64,000 nucleotides of DNA. It comes from Pseudomonas sp. Teo4 (GTDB taxonomy: Bacteria > Pseudomonadota > Gammaproteobacteria > Pseudomonadales > Pseudomonadaceae). The notes under the pieces were generated by a model. It saw only the letters and a program-made list of their open reading frames with translations, was not told the DNA's origin and did not search any database. The stretch is from positions 186,001 through 250,000 of the forward strand of contig NZ_JAXCIL010000001.1 in the NCBI RefSeq assembly GCF_034387475.1, written 5' to 3'. Made by a program: the position numbers and the translations under genes. Shown in pieces: positions 22,051-32,256 of this stretch. Position 1 is the first letter of the stretch. Every line of letters begins with the position of its first letter.

Positions 22051-23505
22051 CTACATCGGTGAACGGATGGGGATGATCGTCATGGCCCAGTACCAGTCTT
22101 CTTCATCTGATTTATTTGAGTCTATGGCCAGCACAACCGTGAAGGAGTCTGGCGCGCCATCAGCCGGTATAAATACGCCTTGGCCATCGACTTTGCCGTT
22201 GCCTGCCAAGCTGTGCCAGACGATGTCGCTGAGGGCGACTTGCCTTTCCTTGCTTGTCAGATCGGTGTAGAACATCGATAGCTTCAATTTCCCCGCTTCA
22301 TTGGCCGCTTTGAAGTAATGCGTTTGACTGAAATACTCCGATACCCAGGTGGCGTAAGCTTTGCCCGTTGCGGTGGAGGCTTCGAGCACATCGGCAACGG
22401 CCGGCAGACTTATCTGGCGTGTGCTGTCCTTGCGGATGGCAGGGATCAAAGTTTTGCAGCCGGGATTCGGGACAGGGGCAGGAGCGAGTTCGCCGGGGGC
22501 TGGTAATGCGGTGTGCCGTCTATGACCTTTATCGAGCCTGACGGTTGGTTCGTAATAGCCCATGTCGGGTTGACCGATTGTGGGATTACGCTCAGCTTCT
22601 GCGGGGCAGCTGTCGATGAAATAATTGTTGCCAGCGGTACTGGTTGAAAGGGGGAGGGCATCGGCATGGGGGGCACTGTCCTTTGGCAGGGTAATGTAAT
22701 CGAATTCAACCATCAGCAAATACCCAGGTATCAAGAAGTCATGGACGTGCTTCCAGGTATCGGGTGGCAAGATGATACTTGGGAATATGGAAATGTCGGC
22801 CGGGATGGTGCCGTTGGACTCGAAGGCGTCGAGGTCTAGCCCTATGCTTACTTCGCCGGTCCCAGGCTGCACTAGGGGTGTGCTGAGGGCTTTATTTAAT
22901 GACTGGTTGTAGCCCCGCCAGATGAAACGGTTGTAAAAAGAATCGAACTCAGGATACATCCAAATGTCAAAACTGCGGCGGCGCCAGAGTAAGTGTCCGA
23001 TCAGAGTGTTTTTTTGATTGGCATAGTGTGTTTCGAATAATGCGCTATCTTCCGGCCTTCCAGACCATATTAGTCTGGGCGGCGTATCCCAGTAGTAGCG
23101 GATGTCAATGTCGGTGTTGTTTTCAATTTTCAGATAGCTACTGTCTACGTCAAGAGTGAGTGTCAGTGAATCGCCGTTGGTGCCGGTGTTGCGTATTCCA
23201 GCGATTATCGGGTGTCTAAGCCCTGTATCCTTGCGGGTTTCGAGACGTGTGTCTTTGGTCACGAGCCGGGTGATTTTTACGGTCCGGTAATACATGTCAT
23301 ATGTGAGATTTGTGGGACCGAGGTGAACGACGCTCCATTCCCAGCGCTTACCAACGGTCAATTCGCGTTTGCTGGTGATGATCTCGTTGTTGTGTGTGTC
23401 CAATGAGTGGTTTTCATAGTGTTTTTGCCAGGAATTATTGGTCAACTCCACAGGGCAATAAGCGGCTAAAACCATTTTCGTTGAGGTCGAGGGCGCGTCC
23501 ATCAT
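22051..23505 (-). CDS. Orphan protein of unknown function, 484 residues
   Basis: I do not recognise this protein. It has no signal peptide or membrane helix. Composition is rich in Thr, Asp, Asn, Trp and Tyr with predicted beta character (NTDIDIRYYWDTPPRLIW, SFDIWMYPEFDSFYNRFIW). A Pro-rich linker around residues 325-350 (ALPAPGELAPAPVPNPG) separates an N-terminal part of about 320 residues from a C-terminal part ending DEEDWYWAMTIIPI. Base use is clearly more AT-rich and less codon-biased than its neighbours, and the frame is unbroken. AAGGA stands 7 bases before ATGATG. It sits alone between conserved fadE and gst, so acquisition by transfer is likely. Secreted-effector, toxin or inclusion-type roles are all open. 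Confidence 0.8.
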   Translation of the reverse strand: MMDAPSTSTKMVLAAYCPVELTNNSWQKHYENHSLDTHNNEIITSKRELTVGKRWEWSVVHLGPTNLTYDMYYRTVKITRLVTKDTRLETRKDTGLRHPIIAGIRNTGTNGDSLTLTLDVDSSYLKIENNTDIDIRYYWDTPPRLIWSGRPEDSALFETHYANQKNTLIGHLLWRRRSFDIWMYPEFDSFYNRFIWRGYNQSLNKALSTPLVQPGTGEVSIGLDLDAFESNGTIPADISIFPSIILPPDTWKHVHDFLIPGYLLMVEFDYITLPKDSAPHADALPLSTSTAGNNYFIDSCPAEAERNPTIGQPDMGYYEPTVRLDKGHRRHTALPAPGELAPAPVPNPGCKTLIPAIRKDSTRQISLPAVADVLEASTATGKAYATWVSEYFSQTHYFKAANEAGKLKLSMFYTDLTSKERQVALSDIVWHSLAGNGKVDGQGVFIPADGAPDSFTVVLAIDSNKSDEEDWYWAMTIIPIRSPM

Positions 23506-23681
23506 ATTTGTCCTTGCTGCTGGGTGAGCTGGAACTGTATGTTTTTTTGTTGATACTTAGAACTGACAAAAATGCTAGGCCCTGGATGTTATAAAGTTGG
23601 TCTGAAGCATGGTTATCCTAGGTCGATCGCCTACAAGCTTTGCAGTACACTGCTGCCTTCCGCATACCAAAGGACGTTGCC

Positions 23682-24302
23682 ATGCTGAAGATCTGGGGCC
23701 GCAAGAACTCGAGCAATGTGCGCAAGGCGCTGTGGATCGCTCACGAACTTGGGCTGGATTTCGAATCCATCGACGCTGGCGGCGTTCGGCGTGGTCAACG
23801 AACCGCACTACCGCGCCCGCAACCCCAATGGCCTGGTGCCGATGCTCGAAGATGGCGACCTGACGCTGTGGGAGTCCAACACCATCGTCCGTTACCTGTG
23901 CGCCGAATACGGCCAGGAGCAGGGCTGGTATCTGGAAGACCCACGCCAGCGCGCCCTGGCGGACAAATGGATGGACTGGACCACCTCTTCCTTCGCCGGC
24001 CCGTTCCGCCCGCTGTTCTGGGGCCTGCTGCGCACCCCGAAGAGCAACGCGACTGGGTGGCGATCAACGCCGCGCATAAGCAATGCGCCGAGCTGCTGGC
24101 GATTGCCGACCAGACATTGGCGCATCAGCCCTACCTTTCCGGTGACCAGATCGGCATGGGCGACATCCCACTGGGTAGCTTTATCTATGCCTGGTTCGAA
24201 ATGCCCATCGAGCGCGCAACCATGCACCACCTGGAAGCCTGGTACGAGCGCCTGAAACAGCGGCCTGCCTACCAGGCGGCGGTGATGACCGCGCTGACCT
24301 GA
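23682..24302 (+). CDS. Glutathione S-transferase, GstB/YfcF-like (two frameshifts)
   Basis: Cytoplasmic detoxification enzyme of about 206 residues. The thioredoxin-like N-terminal domain begins MLKIWGRKNSSNVRKALWI, with glutathione-contacting NPNGLVPMLEDGD and LWESNTIVRYL; the helical C-terminal domain includes GDQIGMGDIPLGSFIYAWF. The pattern is closest to E. coli GstB. The frame shifts near 23783 (one extra G, or two bases lost, in GGCGGCG) and back near 24043 (one G lost from CCGGAAG). The ATG follows AAGGACG. Transcribed toward the ABC exporter genes, but a separate unit. Confidence 0.88.
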   Translation: MLKIWGRKNSSNVRKALWIAHELGLDFESIDAGGVRRGQRTALPRPQPQWPGADARRWRPDAVGVQHHRPLPVRRIRPGAGLVSGRPTPARPGGQMDGLDHLFLRRPVPPAVLGPAAHPEEQRDWVAINAAHKQCAELLAIADQTLAHQPYLSGDQIGMGDIPLGSFIYAWFEMPIERATMHHLEAWYERLKQRPAYQAAVMTALT

Positions 24303-24435
24303 TGCGGCTTCGATAGTCACTATCAAATACACATGACTGTACTTGTGCGGCCAGGCCTTGCACCATGGCCGCACTCACTGCGCCAGTGACCTGCCCTGGC
24401 GTGTCCTGACCTTTTCACTCGGTACGTGACCCGCT

Positions 24436-25368
24436 ATGAGTTCTGCCCTGTCCATTCGACAGTTGACCAAAACCTACGGCAACGGTTTCCAGGCCCTCAA
24501 GGGCATCGACCTGGATGTCGCCGAAGGTGACTTCTTCGCCTTGCTCGGCCCCAACGGTGCCGGCAAATCCACCACCATCGGTATTCTCTCGACCCTGGTG
24601 AACAAGACCAGCGGCACGGTGAACGTGTTCGGCCATGACCTGGACCGCGAGCCAGCGGCGCTCAAGCGCTGCCTGGGCGTGGTACCCCAGGAGTTCAACT
24701 TCAACCAGTTCGAGAAGACCTTCGACATCGTCGTCACCCAGGCCGGCTACTACGGCATCCCGCCCAAGCTGGCCAAGGAGCGCGCCGAGCAGTACCTGAC
24801 CCAGCTGGGCCTGTGGGACAAGCGTGACGTGCAGTCACGCTCGCTGTCCGGCGGCATGAAGCGCCGCTTGATGATCGCCCGGGCGCTGATTCACGAGCCG
24901 CGCCTGCTGATTCTCGACGAGCCGACCGCTGGGGTGGACATCGAGCTGCGCCGTTCGATGTGGAGCTTCCTCACCGAGCTCAACCAGAAGGGCATTACCA
25001 TCATTCTGACCACCCACTACCTGGAAGAAGCCGAACAGCTGTGCCGCAACATCGGCATCATCGACCACGGCACCATCGTCGAGAACACCAGCATGCGCCA
25101 GCTGCTGGGCAAGCTGCACGTCGAGACCTTCGTGCTGGACCTCAAGCAGGACCTGGCCACCGCGCCGGTATTGCAGGGTTACCCGTGCCGGTTGATCACC
25201 CCGCACACCCTGGAGGTGCAGGTGGACAAGGACATCGGCATCACCGCGCTGTTCGGCCAGCTGGCACTGCAGAACATCGAGGTGCAGAGCCTGCGCAACA
25301 AGACCAACCGACTTGAGGAGCTGTTCGTGTCCCTGGTGGAAAAGAACCTGTCGAAGGTGGCCGTATGA
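24436..25368 (+). CDS. ABC transporter ATPase (YadG-like exporter)
   Basis: A 310-residue nucleotide-binding subunit of an ABC-2 type exporter. Walker A GPNGAGKSTT, Q-loop VVPQEFNFN, signature LSGGMKRRLMIARALIHEP, Walker B LLILDEPTAGVD and switch His in LTTHYLEEAEQ are all present. A C-terminal extension of about 90 residues is usual for YadG-type proteins. Its stop overlaps the ATG of the permease by four bases (ATGA), showing translational coupling. The substrate is unknown. Confidence 0.95.
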   Translation: MSSALSIRQLTKTYGNGFQALKGIDLDVAEGDFFALLGPNGAGKSTTIGILSTLVNKTSGTVNVFGHDLDREPAALKRCLGVVPQEFNFNQFEKTFDIVVTQAGYYGIPPKLAKERAEQYLTQLGLWDKRDVQSRSLSGGMKRRLMIARALIHEPRLLILDEPTAGVDIELRRSMWSFLTELNQKGITIILTTHYLEEAEQLCRNIGIIDHGTIVENTSMRQLLGKLHVETFVLDLKQDLATAPVLQGYPCRLITPHTLEVQVDKDIGITALFGQLALQNIEVQSLRNKTNRLEELFVSLVEKNLSKVAV

Positions 25369-26204
25369 GTGTGGAACTGCGCACCAACTGGGTCGCCCTG
25401 AACACCATCGTCTACCGCGAAGTGCGGCGCTTCTTGCGCATCTGGCCGCAGACCCTGCTGCCGCCGGCGATCACCATGGTCCTGTACTTCGTCATCTTCG
25501 GGAACCTGATTGGCCGGCAGATCGGCGACATGGGCGGCTTCACCTACATGCAGTACATCGTGCCGGGGCTGATCATGATGTCGGTGATCACCAACTCCTA
25601 CGGCAACGTGGTGTCGAGCTTCTTCGGCAGCAAGTTCCAGCGCTCTATCGAGGAGTTGATGGTGTCACCGGTGTCGCCACACACCATTCTCGTGGGGTAT
25701 GTGCTGGGTGGCGTGCTGCGCGGCCTGGCGGTGGGGGTGATCGTGACCATCCTGTCGATGTTCTTCACCGACCTGCAGGTGCACCATCTGGGCGTGACCG
25801 TGGTCGTGGTGCTGCTGACCGCAACCATCTTCTCGCTGCTGGGCTTCGTCAACGCGGTATTCGCGCGCAACTTCGACGATATCTCGATCATCCCGACCTT
25901 CGTGCTGACGCCGCTGACCTACCTGGGCGGGGTGTTCTACTCGATCAACCTGCTGCCGCCGTTCTGGCAGACCGTATCGCTGGCCAACCCGGTGCTGCAC
26001 ATGGTCAACTCGTTCCGCTACGGCATTCTAGGGGTGTCGGATATCAGCATTGGCACGGCGATCACCTTCATGCTGGTTGCTACCGCAGTGCTCTATGTGG
26101 TGTGCGTTCGCCTGCTGGTCAGCGGCCGCGGCGCGCCTGAGCATTTCTGTAAGCCCTTCTGCTTGCGCCGGCGCCACTGCCGGCCCACCCACCAGCGCCA
26201 GTAG
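25365..26204 (+). CDS. ABC-2 type transporter permease (YadH-like)
   Basis: Integral membrane partner of the preceding ATPase, with six hydrophobic segments and the ABC-2 signature region IPTFVLTPLTYLGGVFYSIN. As written it has 279 residues, but family members end at about 258 just after LLVSGRG. One G missing near 26130 would give ...SGRGRA and a stop at 26138-26140, so the last 20 residues of the written frame are probably an artefact. The end overlaps the convergent DUF2062 gene. Confidence 0.9.
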   Translation: MSVELRTNWVALNTIVYREVRRFLRIWPQTLLPPAITMVLYFVIFGNLIGRQIGDMGGFTYMQYIVPGLIMMSVITNSYGNVVSSFFGSKFQRSIEELMVSPVSPHTILVGYVLGGVLRGLAVGVIVTILSMFFTDLQVHHLGVTVVVVLLTATIFSLLGFVNAVFARNFDDISIIPTFVLTPLTYLGGVFYSINLLPPFWQTVSLANPVLHMVNSFRYGILGVSDISIGTAITFMLVATAVLYVVCVRLLVSGRGAPEHFCKPFCLRRRHCRPTHQRQ

Positions 26205-26662
26205 GCCATGGTGATGAAGTAGGCAAGGATGCCGAGCACCACGCCACACACCACCGAACCGAGCAGGAAGGGCTGCCAGAGGGTCGCTAGCTGGTCGGTG
26301 ATCCATTCGAAGGTCAGGTCGTCGGGCAGCGTGCGCGGTGGTGTCTGCAGCAGCCAGGCACCGGTCATGTAGGTGACGAAGAACACCGGCGGCATGGTCA
26401 GCGGGTTGGTCAGCCAGACCAGGCTGACCGCGATGGGCAGGTTGCCGCGCACCGGAATGGCCAGGCTCGCTGCCAGCAGCATCTGCATCGGAATAGGGAT
26501 GAGCGCCGCGAACAAGCCTACCCCCATGGCCCGCGCCACCGAGTGACGGTTCAGGTGCCAGAGGTTCGGGTCATGCAGCAGCTTGCCGAAAAAGCGTAAA
26601 GACTTGTGTTCCCGAATGCTGGTCGGGTCCGGCATGTAGCGTTTGAACAGTCGGCGCGGCAT
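26093..26662 (-). CDS. DUF2062 inner-membrane protein
   Basis: About 189 residues with a charged N-terminus (MPRRLFKRYMPDPTSIREHK), the DUF2062 core AMGVGLFAALIPIPMQMLLA and VWLTNPLTMPPVFFVTYMTG, and a further hydrophobic segment before a basic end (YWRWWVGRQWRRRKQKG). Family function is unknown; members are often beside cell-division or competence genes. The start was set at the ATG preceded by GGGAG. The C-terminal end is uncertain because it passes through the likely missing base near 26130. Divergent from comEC. Confidence 0.85.
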   Translation of the reverse strand: MPRRLFKRYMPDPTSIREHKSLRFFGKLLHDPNLWHLNRHSVARAMGVGLFAALIPIPMQMLLAASLAIPVRGNLPIAVSLVWLTNPLTMPPVFFVTYMTGAWLLQTPPRTLPDDLTFEWITDQLATLWQPFLLGSVVCGVVLGILAYFITMAYWRWWVGRQWRRRKQKGLQKCSGAPRPLTSRRTHTT

Positions 26663-26804
26663 GTAGGCTCCCGGGGCGTTGGTGAAGGCAGTATGCCCTG
26701 ATTCCATCTCAGCCTTGTTCAGAGTTTGTGACAATTGTTGAGCAAGCTTTGCTGTCGATTCGTCTATGCCTCAGAAGGTTATTACGCTTCTGGAGCTCTA
26801 TCTC

Positions 26805-29034
26805 ATGCGCACAGGGATGTTTGCGCTCGCCCTTGGGCTGTTGTGCCTGGGGTTTCTACCTGCCTTGCCGTCGGTCGGCTGGCTTCTCCTGCTTGTCTGT
26901 TGCGCCCTGGTGTGCCTGATGACGCGGTGCTGGCCGGTCGGGCTGTTTCTGCTGGGGTTTTGTTGGGCTTGTTGGTCTGCCCAGCAGGCGCTGGATAACC
27001 GGCTGGCGGCGAGGCTGGATGGACGTACGCTATGGCTGGAGGGCAGGGTGGTCGGCTTGCCGACCCGAACGGCGCAAGGGGTGCGATTCGAACTGGCGGG
27101 GCCACATTCGCGCCGAGCCGAGTTGCCGAAACTCCTGCAGCTGAGCTGGTTCGACGGGCCGCAAGTTCGTGCTGGCGAGCGCTGGCGCCTGGCCGTAACC
27201 TTGCAACGCCCGGCCGGCTTGCTCAACCCCCATGGTCCGGACCGGGAGGCAAGCCTGTTGGCTCGGCGGGTTGGCGCAACCGGCACGGTCAAGTCGGGAG
27301 AATTGCTGGCAGCTGTGTCGGGTGGTTGGCGTGATCAGCTGCGTCAGCGATTGGTGTCGGTCGATGCCCATGGTCGCGAAGCTGCGCTGGTTGCCTTGGT
27401 GTTGGGCGATGGTGCCGCGCTGGCCGGGACGACTGGCAAACCTTGCAGGCCACGGGCACGGTGCACTTGCTGGTCATTTCCGGGCAACACATCGGTTTGG
27501 TTGCTGGGCTGTTCTACGGACTGGTCGCCGGGTTGGCGCGCTGGGGCTTCTGGCCGCAACGTTTGCCTTGGCTGCCGTGGGCCTGTGGCCTGGCCATGGC
27601 GGCGGCGCTGGGGTATGGCGGGCTGGCGGGGTGGGGCGTGCCGGTGCAGCGGGCCTGCCTGATGTTGGCGGTGGTGCTGGCCTGGCGCCTGCGCTTTCGT
27701 CACATCGGTGCCGGGTTGCCGTTGTTGCTGGCGCTTAATGTGGTGCTGCTGTTCGAGCCATTGGCGGCGTTGTTGCCGGGGTTCTGGTTGTCGTTCACGG
27801 CAGTGGCCGTGCTCATCTATTGCTTCAGCGCACGGCTTGGCGGTTGGCGGCCTTGGCAGGCCTGGACGCGTGCACAGTGGGTGGTCGCCATTGGCTTGCT
27901 GCCTGTATTGCTGGCCACGGGGCTGCCGGTCAGCCTGAGTGCGCCGCTGGCCAACCTGCTGGCAGTGCCCTGGGTCAGCCTGGCGGTGTTGCCACTGGCG
28001 TTGCTCGGCACGGCGCTGCTGCCGTTGGGTGGCGTGGGTGAGCCGCCGCGCTGTGGCTGGCGGGCGGTCTGCTGGACATACTCTTCAAGCTGCTGGGCAT
28101 GATGGCCGGCTGGCAATCGGCCTGGGTACCCGCCGCATTGCCGCTGTGGGCCTGGTTGTTGGTGAGCTGTGGTGCATTGTTGGTGCTGCTGCCCCGGGGT
28201 GTGCCATTGCGCGGGCTGGGCGGGGTGATGCTGCTGGCCTTGTGGGTACCCAGAGAGCAGGTGCCGCCGGGGCAGGTGGAGGTCTGGCAGCTGGACGTTG
28301 GCCAAGGCCTGGCGGTACTGCTGCGAACCCGACATCACAGCCTCTTGTACGATGCAGGGCCGGCTCGGGGTGACAGCGACCTGGGCGAGTGGGTGGTGTT
28401 GCCGACCTTGCGCAAGCTGGGCGTCAATCACCTGGACGTGATGCTGATCAGTCATGCCCATGCCGATCATGCCGGTGGCGCGCAGGCGGTTGCTCGCGGG
28501 TTGCCCATCGGGCGTCTATTGGCGGGTGAGGCACAGACCCTGCGCGGCGCGCAGCCCTGTGTCAGTGATGAACGCTGGGAGTGGGATGGCGTGCACTTTT
28601 CGCTGTGGCGCTGGCCTGGGGCGCAAGGCAGCAATGACCGCTCTTGCGTGCTGCTGGTCGAGGCGCAGGGTGAGCGGTTGCTGCTTGCGGGCGATATGGA
28701 GGCGGGGGCCGAGCGTGCCTGGTTGGCGGCCAGCGAACAAACCGATATCGACTGGCTGCAGTCGCCGCACCACGGTAGCCGTACCTCGTCCACCGAGGCG
28801 TTCGTGCGGGCTACCCAACCACGTGGCGCGTTAATTTCGCGGGGGCGGAACAATGGCTTCGGGCATCCGCACCCGCAGGTGATCGAGCGCTACCGTCGGC
28901 ATGGGGTGGCGATTCATGATACGGCGGTGGAGGGGGCGTTGCGGTTGCGTCTAGGTAGCTGGGGTGAGGTAGAGGGAATGCGCTCGCAGCGGCGCTTCTG
29001 GCGAGAGGCAGCGGCTGAGTCTGGTGGTGGCTGA
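26805..29034 (+). CDS. comEC: ComEC/Rec2 DNA uptake channel (two frameshifts)
   Basis: Inner-membrane channel that takes single-stranded DNA into the cytoplasm. It has an N-terminal hydrophobic region, a competence domain with HLLVISGQHIGLVAGLFYGL and many membrane helices, then a C-terminal metallo-beta-lactamase domain (WQLDVGQGLAVLLR, HAHADHAGG, LQSPHHGSRTSS). Restored length is about 743 residues. The frame breaks near 27430 (one C lost, ARDDWQ restored) and near 28053 (net loss of one base before ALWLAGGLLD). The ATG follows CTGGAG. Divergent from the DUF2062 gene. Confidence 0.9.
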
Positions 29035-29040
29035 GCGGGC

Positions 29041-29110
29041 CAATCGCCGGCAAGCCGGCTCCCACAGGTTTAACGCTGAACCTGTGGGAGCCGGCTTGCC
29101 GGCGATGAGG
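29041..29110. repeat. Inverted REP pair (CATCGCCGGCAAGCCGG family)
   Basis: CAATCGCCGGCAAGCCGGCT, then CCCACAGGTT, mirrored after nine bases. It lies directly after the comEC stop, before the exbB promoter region. Confidence 0.9.
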
Positions 29111-29198
29111 CAGTCACCACAATTCCCTGACCTTCGGCAGATGAGCCACCTGCGCTCCTATGGTAGAGTGGCGGCCTTTTTCCGAAGGGGCGTTTACT

Positions 29199-29835
29199 GT
29201 GTGGGAATTGGTCAAGTCCGGTGGTTGGATGATGCTGCCGATCATTCTGAGCTCCATCGCCGCCATGGCTATCGTCGTCGAGCGCCTGTGGACCCTGCGC
29301 GCCAGCCGTGTCACCCCGCCGCACCTGCTGGGCCAGGTGTGGATGTGGATCAAGGACAAGCAGCTCACCAGTGACAAACTCAAGGCCCTGCGCGCTGACT
29401 CGCCGCTGGGTGAAATCCTCGCCGCAGGCCTGGCCAACTCTCCGCCATGGCCGTGAAATCATGAAAGAGTGCATCGAGGAAGCCGCTTCGCGCGTCATCC
29501 ACGAGCTGGAGCGCTACATCAGCACCCTCGGCACCATCGCCGCCATGGCGCCGCTGCTCGGCCTGCTGGGCACCGTGCTGGGTATGATCGACATCTTCAG
29601 CGCCTTCATGGGTTCGCAGATGACCGCCAACGCCGCCGTGCTGGCCGGTGGTATCTCCAAGGCCCTGGTCACCACCGCCGCCGGCCTGATGGTCGGTATC
29701 CCGGCCGTGTTCTTCCACCGGTTCCTGCTGCGCCGCATCGATGAGCTGGTGGTGGGCATGGAGCAGGAGGCGATCAAGCTGGTGGAAGTGATCCAGGGCG
29801 ACCGCGAAGTGGAAGTGGCTGGAGGCAAGGCGTGA
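29199..29835 (+). CDS. exbB: ExbB/TolQ/MotA family proton channel subunit (frameshift)
   Basis: Inner-membrane protein that with ExbD-type partners turns proton motive force into work on the outer membrane. Three membrane helices (MMLPIILSSIAAMAIVVERL; MAPLLGLLGTVLGMIDIFSA; GGISKALVTTAAGLMVGIPA). About 211 residues. One extra C near 29442 (TCT-CGC-CAT expected) breaks the frame. GTG start after AAGGGG. Its stop overlaps the GTG of exbD. The linkage to lpxK is typical for Pseudomonas and suggests a role in lipid A or envelope transport rather than TonB itself (inference). Confidence 0.92.
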
Positions 29836-30265
29836 AGTTCCGGCGCAACCGCCAGCGGGAGAACGTCGACATCAACCTCGCGTCGCTGATCGACGTGGTG
29901 TTCGTGTTGCTGCTGTTCTTCGTGGTCACCACCACCTTCACCCGCGAAACCCAGCTGCGGGTCGAGCTGCCCGAGGCCGCCAGTGCCGAACAGCCGCCAG
30001 CCGACCAGGACAAACTGGTGGAAATCACCATCAGCGCCGATGGCGTTTATTCGGTGAACAACCACCTGCTGCCCAAGAGCGACCTGGCTACCCTGACCGA
30101 GGCCATCGAGCGCGAGTCCGGTGGTGACACCACGCTGCCGCTGGCCATCAGCGCCGACGGCAAGACCCGCACCAGGCCGTGGTCACTGCAATGGATGCCG
30201 CCGGCAAGCTCGGTTTCAGCCACCTGCGCATGACCACCGTCGAGGCCGCCCAGGGGACCCCTTGA
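29832..30265 (+). CDS. exbD: ExbD/TolR family protein (frameshift)
   Basis: Partner of the ExbB-type channel: one N-terminal membrane helix carrying the functional Asp ([20 protein letters not shown]) and a periplasmic domain ending [20 protein letters not shown]. About 144 residues. One C is missing near 30171 (ACCCAGG expected). The GTG start overlaps the exbB stop and its TGA overlaps the lpxK ATG (TGATG), so all three are translated as a coupled unit. Confidence 0.92.
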
Positions 30266-31266
30266 TGGCCTTTGCCGACCGCCTGCTCGCCGCGTGGTAC
30301 GCCGGGCACCCGGCCCTGGCCCTGCTGCGCCCGCTTGAAGCCTTGTACCGGCGGGTGGTGGTGCGCAAGCGTGCGCGTTTTCTGAATGGTGAAAGCCCCA
30401 GCTACCGCGCACCCGTGCCAGTGATCGTGGTGGGCAATATCACCGTGGGTGGCACCGGCAAGACGCCGATGATCCTGTGGTTGATCGAGCACTGCCGCCA
30501 GCGTGGGCTCAAGGTTGGCGTGGTCAGCCGTGGTTACGGTGCCAAGCCGCCCCAGTTGCCTTGGCGTGTCAGGGCCGAGCACAGTGCCGAACAGGCAGGT
30601 GATGAGCCTTTGCTGATCGTCCAGCGCACCGGCGTGCCGCTGATGATCGACCCCGACCGTTCCCGCGCTGTCAAGGCATTGCTGGCCAGCGAACCGCTGG
30701 ACCTGATTCTGTGCGACGACGGCATGCAGCACTATCGCCTGGCGCGTGACCTGGAGCTGGTGCTGATCGACGCCGCCCGTGGCCTGGGCAATGGCCGCTG
30801 CCTGCCCGCCGGGCCGCTGCGCGAGCCGGCCGAGCGTCTGCTGGCAGCCGATGCAGTGCTGTTCAACGGTGCCAGCGCCGACCGCGACAAAGGTTTTGCC
30901 TTCAGCCTGCAGCCTTCTGCACTGGTCAACCTGCGTAGCGGCGAGCGCCGTGGGCTGGAGCATTTCCCTGCCGGCCAGGCCCTGCATGCCGTGGCGGGCA
31001 TCGGCAACCCCCAACGTTTCTTCAACACCCTGCTGGGGCTAAACTGGCAGCCGGTGCCGCATCCCTTCGCCGACCACGCGCAGTTCAGCGCTGAAAGCCT
31101 GGCCTTCAGCCCGCCGTTGCCGTTGGTCATGACCGAAAAAGATGCGGTCAAATGCCGGGCCTTCGCAGCCGACGACTGGTGGTACCTCACCGTCGAGGCG
31201 CAGCCCTCGCCAGCGTTCATCGGCTGGTTCGATGGCCAACTGCAGCGCTTGCTGCCCAAGCCCTGA
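30265..31266 (+). CDS. lpxK: Tetraacyldisaccharide 4'-kinase
   Basis: Adds the 4'-phosphate to the lipid A disaccharide at the inner membrane, sixth step of the Raetz pathway and essential. 333 residues, intact. The P-loop GGTGKTP follows [23 protein letters not shown] supplies the catalytic Asp, and [10 protein letters not shown] is a family signature. The hydrophobic N-terminal helix ([18 protein letters not shown]) anchors it. Start set at the ATG overlapping the exbD stop, not at the longer frame upstream. Confidence 0.96.
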   Translation: MAFADRLLAAWYAGHPALALLRPLEALYRRVVVRKRARFLNGESPSYRAPVPVIVVGNITVGGTGKTPMILWLIEHCRQRGLKVGVVSRGYGAKPPQLPWRVRAEHSAEQAGDEPLLIVQRTGVPLMIDPDRSRAVKALLASEPLDLILCDDGMQHYRLARDLELVLIDAARGLGNGRCLPAGPLREPAERLLAADAVLFNGASADRDKGFAFSLQPSALVNLRSGERRGLEHFPAGQALHAVAGIGNPQRFFNTLLGLNWQPVPHPFADHAQFSAESLAFSPPLPLVMTEKDAVKCRAFAADDWWYLTVEAQPSPAFIGWFDGQLQRLLPKP

Positions 31267-31310
31267 GCCCTTATTCAATTTCCGGCCATCTGGCCTCAAG
31301 GACGCTTCCC

Positions 31311-31495
31311 ATGGACACCAAACTGCTCGACATCCTGGCCTGCCCGATCACCAAGGCCCGCTCAAGCTCAGCGCCGACAAGACCGAGCTGATCAGCAAGG
31401 GCGCCGGCCTGGCCTACCCGATCCGCGATGGCATCCCGGTGATGCTGGAAAGCGAAGCGCGCACCCTGACCGACGACGAGCGTCTGGACAAATGA
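31311..31495 (+). CDS. Trm112/UPF0434 family small protein (frameshift)
   Basis: A 61-residue protein [17 protein letters not shown]..., of the YcaR type, a small Trm112-like partner fold. The second Cys pair of zinc-binding relatives is absent. One G is missing near 31356 (AAGGGCCCG expected). It lies between lpxK and kdsB as in many gammaproteobacteria, and its stop overlaps the kdsB start (ATGA). Function unknown; methyltransferase activation is only an analogy from eukaryotic Trm112. Confidence 0.88.
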
Positions 31496-32256
31496 GCCTG
31501 AACTTCACCGTGGTGATTCCTGCCCGCCTGCGCTCCACGCGCCTGCCGGGCAAGCCCTTGCTGCTGATTGCCGGCAAGCCGATGATCCAGCATGTCTGGG
31601 AACAGGCGCGCAAGAGCGGTGCCAGCCGTGTGGTGATCGCCACCGATGACGCCAGCATCGTCGACGCCTGCCAGGCGTTCGGCGCTGAAGTGCTGATGAC
31701 CCGTGCCGACCATGAGTCCGGCACCGACCGCCTGGCCGAAGTGGCTGCCCACCTGGGCCTGCCTGCCGATGCCATCGTGGTCAACGTGCAGGGCGACGAG
31801 CCGCTGATTCCGCCGGTGATCATCGACCAGGTGGCCGCCAACCTGGCGGCTCACCCGGAAGCAGGTATCGCCACCCTGGCTGAAGCGATCCATGAGCCGC
31901 AGGCGGTGTTCAACCCCAACGCGGTCAAGGTCGTCAGCGACAAGAACGGCCTGGCCCTGACGTTCAGCCGTGCGCCGCTGCCCTGGGCCCGTGATGCCTT
32001 CGCCAAGGACCGCGATCAACTGCCGGAGGGCGTACCGTACCGCCGCCATATCGGCATGTACGCCTACCGCGTGGGCTTCCTCCAGGACTTCGTCAGCTGG
32101 GGCCCGTGCTGGCTCGAACAGACTGAGGCGCTGGAGCAGCTGCGCGCCCTGTGGCATGGCGTGCGTATTCACGTTGAGGATGCGATCGAAGCGCCAGCGG
32201 TGGGTGTCGATACCCCTGAAGACCTGGAGCGCGTCCGGCGCTTGCTGGAGGCCTGA
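31492..32256 (+). CDS. kdsB: CMP-KDO synthetase
   Basis: 3-deoxy-manno-octulosonate cytidylyltransferase: activates KDO with CTP for lipopolysaccharide inner core assembly. 254 residues, intact. The nucleotide-binding N-terminus is [29 protein letters not shown] carries the metal-binding Asp and [14 protein letters not shown] contacts KDO. Overlaps both neighbours by one to four bases. Confidence 0.97.
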   Translation: MSLNFTVVIPARLRSTRLPGKPLLLIAGKPMIQHVWEQARKSGASRVVIATDDASIVDACQAFGAEVLMTRADHESGTDRLAEVAAHLGLPADAIVVNVQGDEPLIPPVIIDQVAANLAAHPEAGIATLAEAIHEPQAVFNPNAVKVVSDKNGLALTFSRAPLPWARDAFAKDRDQLPEGVPYRRHIGMYAYRVGFLQDFVSWGPCWLEQTEALEQLRALWHGVRIHVEDAIEAPAVGVDTPEDLERVRRLLEA

